This document shows positions 1 through 5,124 of a stretch of 5,124 nt of DNA, one piece after another (the stretch's first letter is position 1; each line of letters opens with the position of its first letter). This DNA comes from Prevotella sp. UBA1395 (GTDB taxonomy: Bacteria; Bacteroidota; Bacteroidia; Bacteroidales; Bacteroidaceae). The position numbers and the translations under genes are program-made. The DNA is taken from assembly GCA_002305235.1 (NCBI GenBank), contig DBQL01000112.1, positions 1 through 5,124 of the forward strand, read 5' to 3'. The notes beneath the pieces are model-generated. The model worked only from the letters and a program-made list of their open reading frames with translations, did not search any database and was not told the DNA's origin.

Positions 1-86
1 ATCCCGCCGACAACGGACAGCCGATGGACAAATGGGACCCTGCAAAGATCACATGGGGTATCAAGGCTGACGACACGCTCAGATAA
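1..86 (+). CDS. C-terminal end of an unrecognised protein (partial, 5' end outside window)
   Basis: Reading from base 3, a frame is open from the left edge to the TAA at 84-86. It encodes 27 residues beginning PADNGQPMDKW and ending in KADDTLR. The composition (Asp, Lys, Trp, Gly) looks like the end of a soluble or exported protein rather than a membrane segment. Frame 1 is also open here, so the choice of frame rests on the protein-like composition and on a stop that falls neatly before the next gene. The stop lies 80 bases before the preferred start of the TonB receptor and I see no convincing promoter in that gap, so the gene may be the upstream member of the same transcript. I do not recognise the family from so short a piece. 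It could be an exported accessory protein of the uptake system, but that is only a guess from position. Confidence 0.55.
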   Translation, partial: PADNGQPMDKWDPAKITWGIKADDTLR

Positions 87-166
87 CATCCACCACAATG
101 CTATCGCTAAGGCACATGCCATATTTCGGGATAACAGACAGAACGTCAATTTCTTATCATCTTTCT

Positions 167-2344
167 ATGAAGTATTACTTATTATTGCTGGCTTGTGCGT
201 TTGCCATGAGCCTGAGTGCCCAACGGCCTCATCGGTCGGCATCGAGGATAGACACCACGGCTTATTACAAGCTCGGCGAGGTGCAGGTAACGGCACCCAC
301 CGGCGTGGGCCGGATCAAGCAGACGGGGTACAACGCCGTGACGATAGACACCAAGTCGATGCAAAACACCACCAAGACCCTTGCCGATGCCCTGCGCATG
401 GCTCCGGGCCTGAAACTGCGTGAGGCCGGCGGCGTGGGTGGCGAGACCAATATCATGCTCGACGGCATGGATGCCAAGTATGTGAAGGTATTCATCGACG
501 GCATACCGCAAGAAGGGGTGGGGAGTGCCTACCGACTGAGCAACATTCCGGCAGGCATGGCCGACCGCATTGAGGTATACAAGGGTGTGGTGCCCGTGGA
601 GTTTGGCACCGACGCGATGGGGGGCGTCATCAACATCGTTACCCGTCGGCGGCCGTTCCGGTGGTATGCCGACGCGTCATACTCTTTTGGTTCGTTCAAT
701 ACCCATCGGTCTACCGTAAGGGCCGGACAGCAGCTCAAGAACGGATGGAGCTATGACCTGAGCTTCTACCAGAACTATTCAGACAACGACTATAAGGTGA
801 AGACATTTGTCACCCAGTTTCTCGACAACGGCTTTGAGCAGACCGACCGCAACAAGATAGAGACGGTGCGCCGATTCCACGGGCAGTATCACAACGAGGC
901 GGTGACGGGCACCGTAGGGCTCACGGGCCGCAGATGGGCAGACCGACTGTTGTTCAACATGACCTATTCGCATGAGTATCAGCAGATACAGAACGGTGTG
1001 AGACAGGAGATAGTCTATGGGCAAAAGCACCGCAAGGGATATGTGCTCACGCCACGGCTGTCTTACTCGAAGCACCATTTCCTGCTTCGCGGACTGCAGA
1101 TGGATGCCGACCTGTCTTACAGTCATAACATCAGCTACAACGTAGATACCGCTGCCTACAAATACAACTGGTATGGAGAGCGCCGCCCCACGGGCAGTCC
1201 GGGCGAACAGGGCTATCAAAACACCGAGAGCGCCACAGACATCTGGACGGCACGGATAGCAACCAAATACCACTGGGCCCGCCGCCATCTGCTGACGCTC
1301 AACTACTCATGGAACCATTTCAACCGCAAGAACCGCAGTTATTTGACAAACACGAGCCGCATCACCGACTATACCATTCCCAAGAAGACCGCCAAAAACA
1401 TCGTGGGACTCTCTTATCACTACACGCCCTCACGGCTGTGGAACGTCGTGGTGTTCGGCAAATATTATGATGAGAGGGTAGAGGGGCCGGTATCGGTAAA
1501 CGAGGACGGTATCGGCGGATATGTGAGCCAGCGCATGTCGTCGGACGCCCTTGGCTATGGCACGGCACTGAGCATCTTCCCGCTGCGTGGACTGCAAACC
1601 AAGCTGTCGTATGAGAAAGCCTACCGACTGCCCACCATCACCGAGCTGTTCGGCGACGACGACCTCGAGTCGGGTAGGGCAACACTCAAGCCTGAGTCGA
1701 GCCACAATTATAACATCAGTCTCAGCTACGACCTCTCGCTCGGCCGTCAGGACATCCATGCCGAGGCCACGGGCATTCTGCGCGACACCCGCAATTTCAT
1801 TCGTCGCACGATAGAAAGCGTGAGCGGCACCTATTATGGGGCCTACGAGAACCACGGACGCGTGCGCACTATGGGCTATACGCTCACGCTGCGCTACAGT
1901 CCGGCACAATGGCTCACCCTCGGCGGCACTTACAACGACATCTCTGCCAAGGACCGCGAGCGCAGTCTGTCGGCCACGAGCGGTCAGAGCAGTCTGCACT
2001 ATAATGTCAGGATGCCCAACATGCCCTACCGTTACGGCACGGCCGACGTGACGGTGAGATGGGTGGGGCTGGGCGCTGCCGCCAACACGCTGACGCTGAC
2101 CTACAACCTGAACTATCAGCACGAGTTCCCCCTGTACTGGGAGAACATTGGCAGCGCCGATTCCAAGAAGTGGGTGCCCACGCAGACGGCCCACGACGTG
2201 GCGCTGGCCTATAATATTGGGGCACGCTACAACTTCTCGCTTGAATGCAACAACATCACCAACGAAGACCTCTACGACAACTTCTCCATACAGAAGCCCG
2301 GAAGGGCAATCTATGCCAAGGTAAGGGTCTTCGTGGGCAAATAA
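167..2344 (+). CDS. TonB-dependent outer-membrane receptor, probable iron-siderophore (XusA-like) transporter
   Basis: This gene encodes an outer-membrane gated channel of 725 residues that would import a bound ligand using TonB-ExbBD energy. Residues 1-19 ([19 protein letters not shown]) are a clear signal peptide, probably cut before Gln19. A TonB-box-like segment LGEVQVTA lies at 36-43. The plug domain covers about 50-161, with the hallmarks [24 protein letters not shown] and [32 protein letters not shown] ending (134-161). The rest is a 22-strand-type barrel rich in alternating aromatic residues, ending in [11 protein letters not shown] and [17 protein letters not shown]. No N-terminal carboxypeptidase-like domain precedes the TonB box, so this is a short, BtuB/FepA-style receptor rather than a SusC type. 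An in-frame ATG at 98 would add 23 residues before the signal peptide, so ATG 167 is preferred. The ligand is inferred only from the adjacent DUF4374 lipoprotein: a ferric siderophore is likeliest, with heme or cobalamin as alternatives. Confidence 0.9.
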   Translation: MKYYLLLLACAFAMSLSAQRPHRSASRIDTTAYYKLGEVQVTAPTGVGRIKQTGYNAVTIDTKSMQNTTKTLADALRMAPGLKLREAGGVGGETNIMLDGMDAKYVKVFIDGIPQEGVGSAYRLSNIPAGMADRIEVYKGVVPVEFGTDAMGGVINIVTRRRPFRWYADASYSFGSFNTHRSTVRAGQQLKNGWSYDLSFYQNYSDNDYKVKTFVTQFLDNGFEQTDRNKIETVRRFHGQYHNEAVTGTVGLTGRRWADRLLFNMTYSHEYQQIQNGVRQEIVYGQKHRKGYVLTPRLSYSKHHFLLRGLQMDADLSYSHNISYNVDTAAYKYNWYGERRPTGSPGEQGYQNTESATDIWTARIATKYHWARRHLLTLNYSWNHFNRKNRSYLTNTSRITDYTIPKKTAKNIVGLSYHYTPSRLWNVVVFGKYYDERVEGPVSVNEDGIGGYVSQRMSSDALGYGTALSIFPLRGLQTKLSYEKAYRLPTITELFGDDDLESGRATLKPESSHNYNISLSYDLSLGRQDIHAEATGILRDTRNFIRRTIESVSGTYYGAYENHGRVRTMGYTLTLRYSPAQWLTLGGTYNDISAKDRERSLSATSGQSSLHYNVRMPNMPYRYGTADVTVRWVGLGAAANTLTLTYNLNYQHEFPLYWENIGSADSKKWVPTQTAHDVALAYNIGARYNFSLECNNITNEDLYDNFSIQKPGRAIYAKVRVFVGK

Positions 2345-2384
2345 AGAAAACCATATTCATAACACTTATAACACTTCATTCGCA

Positions 2385-3797
2385 ATGAAACGACCAAAAG
2401 CATTTTCTCTTTACGCCGTGATGCTCACGGCCTTGACAGTCTCGATGACGGCATGCAGCAGTGACGAAGATCTCACTGGCAATACCGACGATACCTCAAC
2501 ACCCGATATCAAGACGGCCGACGAAGGCTCGATCATCGTGGCAGCCACGGTAGACGGGGTGAACTATCTCGTGACAACCAACAGCCTCGACGAAGGCGTG
2601 ATCAGCGTCAAGGGTCAGGGCAAGGAGACCGAGACCGGCACCTACTGGATTTTCAAGGATGACAAATACCTCTTCCGTCTGGTATACAACCAAGGCAGCA
2701 ACGGCACGGGCGCGTCGTACCAGCTGAACGCGGCAAACAGCATCATCGACGGTCTGACCTACAACTTCAACCGTGTGACTACCTACGGTTCATGGGGCGA
2801 CAATGTCATCACGGTGTCGGCAGGCAACACCACCGTGACAGACAACGCGGGCAACATTGCCCAAGGACTGCTCGCCAACTATCTCAGCGCCACCAACGGC
2901 ACGGTAAGGACACAGACCTATCTCGCCGAGAACTTCCTCGGCAACGGCGAGTATGTGAGCTTTTCGGGATTTGTGGAGGCCAATGGCAAGCTCTATACCT
3001 CGGTGGTGCCGATGGGCATGAGCGTTTACGGCGTGAACAACTATCCTGAGATGGTCACCTCGACCGACCTCATCGCACAGGCCGACGGCGGACTGCGCAG
3101 TGCGGCATACGTCAAGGGCAGCATTCCCTCTACACAGTATCCCGACTCGGCATTCGTGGCCATTTATTCGGGTTCTGACTTCAGCGAGCGACCCATCATT
3201 GCCCGCACGGGCAAGATAGGCTATGCCTCCGGCCGATTCAAGTCGCAGTATTACCAAACCATCTGGGCCAACGACAATGGCGACCTGTATGTGTTCTCTC
3301 CCGGCTACGGCCGTTACAGCGTCTACGACACCGAGGCACCCGACTTGAAAAAGGTGAAGGGCCAGCTGCCATCGGGCGTGGTGCGCATCAAGAAGGGCGA
3401 GACCCAGTTTGACCCCACTTATTATGTCAACCTCGAAGCCATCGGCCCCAAGCTCCCCATGTATCGCTGCTGGCATGCCACGGGCAACTATTTCCTGCTG
3501 CAGCTCTACACCCAAGGCATCTCACGACTGGCAACGGGTGCCACCCGCCTCGCCATCTTCGATGCCACCACCGGCCGGCTCAACGTGGTGACCGGACTGC
3601 CCGAAGAGAGCACCATCAGCAGTTTCGGCACATCGCCCTATACCCACAACGGATATATCTATATGCCTGTGACCACCACGGCCGAGGGTTCTTATCCCGC
3701 CTTCTACCGCATAGACCCCAAGACGGCTGTCGCCACGAAGGGCGCCACCGTAGAGGCCGAGTCGGTAACCACCGCGGGCTGGCTCAACAAGCAATAA
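2385..3797 (+). CDS. DUF4374-family surface lipoprotein, XusB-like siderophore-binding protein
   Basis: The 470-residue product starts with a lipoprotein signal ([20 protein letters not shown]) and a lipobox MTAC, with lipidation expected at Cys24. The next residues, SSDEDL, resemble the acidic export tag that places Bacteroidetes lipoproteins on the outer face of the outer membrane. The mature part resembles DUF4374: an early [20 protein letters not shown] stretch (about residues 82-101) and repeated beta segments such as [19 protein letters not shown] and [23 protein letters not shown] near the end, as expected of a beta-propeller. Characterised members (XusB of Bacteroides thetaiotaomicron) bind ferric enterobactin and related siderophores and work with the receptor XusA. 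Length is normal for the family and the frame is intact. The gene starts 40 bases after the receptor stop, in an AT-rich leader without Shine-Dalgarno, and is followed by a terminator, so it is probably the last gene of the operon. The family assignment is strong; the precise ligand is inferred. Iron-responsive control is likely, but no Fur box is identified. Confidence 0.88.
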   Translation: MKRPKAFSLYAVMLTALTVSMTACSSDEDLTGNTDDTSTPDIKTADEGSIIVAATVDGVNYLVTTNSLDEGVISVKGQGKETETGTYWIFKDDKYLFRLVYNQGSNGTGASYQLNAANSIIDGLTYNFNRVTTYGSWGDNVITVSAGNTTVTDNAGNIAQGLLANYLSATNGTVRTQTYLAENFLGNGEYVSFSGFVEANGKLYTSVVPMGMSVYGVNNYPEMVTSTDLIAQADGGLRSAAYVKGSIPSTQYPDSAFVAIYSGSDFSERPIIARTGKIGYASGRFKSQYYQTIWANDNGDLYVFSPGYGRYSVYDTEAPDLKKVKGQLPSGVVRIKKGETQFDPTYYVNLEAIGPKLPMYRCWHATGNYFLLQLYTQGISRLATGATRLAIFDATTGRLNVVTGLPEESTISSFGTSPYTHNGYIYMPVTTTAEGSYPAFYRIDPKTAVATKGATVEAESVTTAGWLNKQ

Positions 3798-3840
3798 GAG
3801 CCTGCGGGTAATCCTCGTTGGGGCATAGAGCCTCAAACAC

Positions 3841-3881
3841 AAAAAGGGATGCAGTTCAACAGTTGAATTGCATCCCTTTTT
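3841..3881. terminator. Strong, symmetrical (bidirectional) rho-independent terminator
   Basis: The arms at 3841-3860 and 3862-3881 are complementary along all 20 positions, including one G-U pair, around a central A at 3861. A real loop would open the innermost pairs. The left arm begins with AAAAA and the right arm ends with TTTTT, so either strand gives a hairpin followed by a U tract. It lies 44 bases after the stop of the DUF4374 lipoprotein gene and 167 bases beyond the stop of the convergent thioredoxin gene. It can therefore end both transcripts. Confidence 0.88.
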
Positions 3882-4047
3882 GCGTCATCATAAATCCCCT
3901 GTCAACCATTCAAGGAGACCTTGTGAAGATACATCTACATAGTTTGTCTTCCTGATACCATACCAAAAATCGTGCAACTATCCCAAGAGAGATTGGCTAT
4001 TGGCTTATGCACGCGTATGAGGAATTTCAATGGCGAGGAAGCCCGCG
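3882..4047. other. Short convergent intergenic gap with no gene
   Basis: These 166 bases between the terminator and the stop of the minus-strand thioredoxin gene contain no plausible reading frame. The only structure noted is a weak 5-bp dyad CCCGC/GCGGG at about 4041-4059, which overlaps the stop codon of the minus-strand gene. On that strand it is not followed by a T run, so it is at best a poor terminator. Confidence 0.5.
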
Positions 4048-4566
4048 TTATGCCGGCGGGTTTCCGTTGACAGCCTGAGGAGTCCACGCCTTAAAAAAGC
4101 GCAGCACCTTTTCCTTGTCATATCCCTTGCCTTCCTCAAGGAAGCTGGAGTCTTGAATGTGTAGCACCTTGCCGTTGGTGTCGAGGAGCACGAACACCGG
4201 GAAACCAAAGCGCTGAGGGTTGCCCAGACGCTGCATCAGGGATGCCACGGCCTTCACCTGCTGCTCACCACCCGACTTGCGTGGGTTGTAGTTGACGTGG
4301 AGGTAGATGAAGTTGTCGGCCACCACCTTGGCCATGTCGCTGTCGGTGCTGATGAAGTCGGCAAAGCGCAGGCACCAAGGACACCAGTTGCCGCCCACCT
4401 GGCACATCACATATTTCTTGCCCTGCAAGGCTTGGGCTTCGACAAGGGCCTTGTCTATTTGCTGCATCGGGTCGATGGTCTCATCGTAAACCTTCTTCAG
4501 CGCGGTCTGTGCACTGGCCATCAGCGTGCCTAGCACTAACATCATTACAAATAATACTCTCTTCAT
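4048..4566 (-). CDS. Exported thioredoxin-fold protein (thioredoxin_7-like) with CPWC active site
   Basis: This gene encodes a small thiol-disulfide protein of 172 residues, expected in the periplasm. Residues 1-19 (MKRVLFVMMLVLGTLMASA) are a signal peptide with cleavage before Gln20. The thioredoxin fold follows: a helix (DPMQQIDKALVEAQALQGK), the strand KYVMCQVGG, then the active site W61-C62-P-W-C65 followed by LRFADF. The strand FIYLHVNYN and the cis-proline motif GFPVFVLLDTNGKVL (Pro123) complete the fold. Length fits a single-domain member of the family. An additional cysteine, Cys55, lies just before the active site. The frame can be extended upstream to a TTG at 4575, but ATG 4566 gives the proper signal peptide start and is preferred. 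It is transcribed alone and toward the uptake operon, so no functional link to iron uptake is shown. Its likely role is reducing or repairing disulfides of exported proteins; substrate unknown. Confidence 0.92.
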   Translation of the reverse strand: MKRVLFVMMLVLGTLMASAQTALKKVYDETIDPMQQIDKALVEAQALQGKKYVMCQVGGNWCPWCLRFADFISTDSDMAKVVADNFIYLHVNYNPRKSGGEQQVKAVASLMQRLGNPQRFGFPVFVLLDTNGKVLHIQDSSFLEEGKGYDKEKVLRFFKAWTPQAVNGNPPA

Positions 4567-4600
4567 CGTGTTCAAAATTTTACGTTCAACTTAAATGGTC

Positions 4601-4636
4601 TGACATAAGAAAGGACTATTCGTCCTATCTATGTCA
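4601..4636 (-). promoter_or_regulatory. Two-tier hairpin in the leader of the thioredoxin gene
   Basis: TGACATA (4601-4607) pairs with TATGTCA (4630-4636), and inside it AGGAC (4612-4616) pairs with GTCCT (4622-4626) around a 5-base loop. The two stems are separated by a 4/3 internal loop. The element falls in the predicted 5' leader, about 35 bases before the start codon. It has no T run after it on the minus strand, so it is not an evident attenuator. It could be an RNA stability or translation-control structure, or a protein-binding dyad. Confidence 0.5.
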
Positions 4637-4673
4637 CTGACGAGACATTCCCTCTCCGGTTACTGCCCCGGTG

Positions 4674-4704
4674 CAAAGATAAATAATATATTCCACATTT
4701 CACA
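4674..4704 (-). promoter_or_regulatory. Bacteroidetes-type promoter (sigma-ABfr) for the thioredoxin gene
   Basis: On the minus strand, bases 4681-4674 read TATCTTTG, a full match to the -7 consensus TAnnTTTG. Nineteen bases upstream, 4704-4701 read TGTG, a 3 of 4 match to the -33 element TTTG. The spacer is AT-rich. Transcription would begin around 4667 and give a leader of about 100 bases before ATG 4566. The call rests on consensus match and position only. Confidence 0.6.
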
Positions 4705-5008
4705 TGTATGATGAGTAATGACTTTAGCCGAAACCAAGGATGGTTTACGAGAAATCATCTACATCGGCTATATGGGAACAGCGGAAAAAAGAGTGGGAAT
4801 ATAGTTTCCGAACTCCAAAAGAGTACTGTATAGGACAGGGTTGGCTTTCCCTCCGGGTTGAAACAGGCTGCCCGCCTTTCTAGCGTGAATGAAAACCTGA
4901 TGGGGAACCGTGTCTGGTCAGCAACCGCCATCCAGGCGGCCATACGATAGATTACCTGACTGCGGAGCATCGTGATGCCAGGCTGGGATTACCGTTGGGC
5001 TATCATCA
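4705..5008. other. Gene-poor stretch, possibly a structured non-coding segment
   Basis: No convincing protein gene lies here. The longest frame is a 71-codon minus-strand one (4970-4755) with an odd Phe/Pro-rich end, no family resemblance and no good promoter. From about 4841 the sequence is GC-richer and carries short dyads: CGGG 4854-4857 with CCCG 4871-4874, CCGCC 4925-4929 with GGCGG 4935-4939, and CCTG 4955-4958 with CAGG 4979-4982 enclosing GCATC 4967-4971 with GATGC 4974-4978. This could be a structured RNA, a dispersed repeat unit or degraded coding DNA. I could match it to no known RNA class. Confidence 0.35.
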
Positions 5009-5096
5009 TTCGAGTCGATACAGGGTCTGTTTCGAGTCAATACAGGGTCTGCTTCGAGTCGATACAGGGTCTGTTTCGAGTCGATACAGAATGTGT
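5009..5096. repeat. Tandem array of four 22-bp direct repeats
   Basis: Four head-to-tail units start at 5009, 5031, 5053 and 5075, each with the core TTCGAGTCRATACAG followed by GGTCTGY in units 1-3. Units 1 and 3 are identical. Unit 2 differs at two positions (A for G in the core, final C), and unit 4 diverges in its last third (AATGTGT). A fifth position starting at 5097 keeps only TTCGAG. There are no spacers, so it is not a CRISPR array. Each full unit contains the small dyads CGA-G-TCG (lost in unit 2) and ACAG-GGT-CTGT (intact in units 1 and 3). Both array ends lie inside the window and no gene is next to it. Confidence 0.95.
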
Positions 5097-5124
5097 TTCG
5101 AGGTAACCATTCAATTTCGGCCGT

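Noticed and set aside
98..166. Upstream ATG at 98 as start of the TonB receptor
   Set aside because: It would put 23 residues in front of an otherwise perfect signal peptide that starts at ATG 167.
2790..3515. 241-codon minus-strand frame inside the DUF4374 gene, and a similar 254-codon frame inside the receptor (1430-2194)
   Set aside because: These are antisense shadows of GC-rich coding sequence with His/Val/Arg-rich composition and no domain logic.
4041..4059. CCCGC/GCGGG dyad as terminator of the thioredoxin gene
   Set aside because: The stem is only 5 bp, overlaps the stop codon and has no T run after it; the element at 3841-3881 is a far better candidate.
4567..4575. TTG at 4575 as start of the thioredoxin gene
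   Set aside because: The ATG three codons downstream (4566) begins a standard signal peptide, and TTG starts are rarer.
4755..4970. 71-codon minus-strand reading frame
   Set aside because: It has no signal peptide, recognisable domain or convincing promoter, and has an odd Phe/Pro-rich tail. It overlaps a segment with RNA-like dyads, so a chance frame is more likely.
4841..5008. TPP or cobalamin riboswitch
   Set aside because: ACCTGA and GGGTTGAAA-like pieces appear, but the defining CTGAGA motif (TPP) and B12-box (cobalamin) are absent, and no vitamin gene follows in the window.
5009..5102. CRISPR array or tRNA T-arm remnants
   Set aside because: The 22-bp units follow each other with no spacers. 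The TTCGAGTC resemblance to a tRNA T-loop is not accompanied by any cloverleaf.

Overview
The window looks like chromosomal DNA from a Bacteroidales bacterium, probably Prevotellaceae (Prevotella/Segatella-like). The pointers are: export signals ending in SLSA|Q and ASA|Q, a lipoprotein with an acidic Bacteroidetes-type surface-export tag directly after its lipid-bearing cysteine, start codons without Shine-Dalgarno sequences but with AT-rich leaders, and a TAnnTTTG-type promoter. This is an inference from sequence style; no taxonomic marker gene is present.

Left part (1-3881, + strand). The tail of an unrecognised gene (stop at 84-86) is followed by a TonB-dependent outer-membrane receptor (167-2344). 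After 40 bases comes a surface lipoprotein of the DUF4374/XusB family (2385-3797). A strong symmetrical hairpin terminator (3841-3881) closes the unit. Receptor followed by DUF4374 lipoprotein is the arrangement of xenosiderophore utilisation (Xus) systems in Bacteroides. There the lipoprotein captures a ferric siderophore at the cell surface and hands it to the receptor, and a PepSY-type inner-membrane reductase (XusC) completes the pathway. No XusC-like gene follows the lipoprotein here.

Middle part (3882-4704, - strand). A convergent gene (4048-4566) encodes a small exported thioredoxin-fold protein with a CPWC active site. A good Bacteroidetes promoter lies at 4674-4704 and gives a leader of about 100 bases, which contains a two-tier hairpin (4601-4636).

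Right part (4705-5124). There is no convincing gene. The stretch holds a GC-richer non-coding segment with several short dyads (about 4841-5000), followed by a compact array of 22-bp direct repeats (5009-5096, with a decayed fifth copy). These two elements are the least explained parts of the window. I see no transposase, CRISPR array, tRNA or rRNA.
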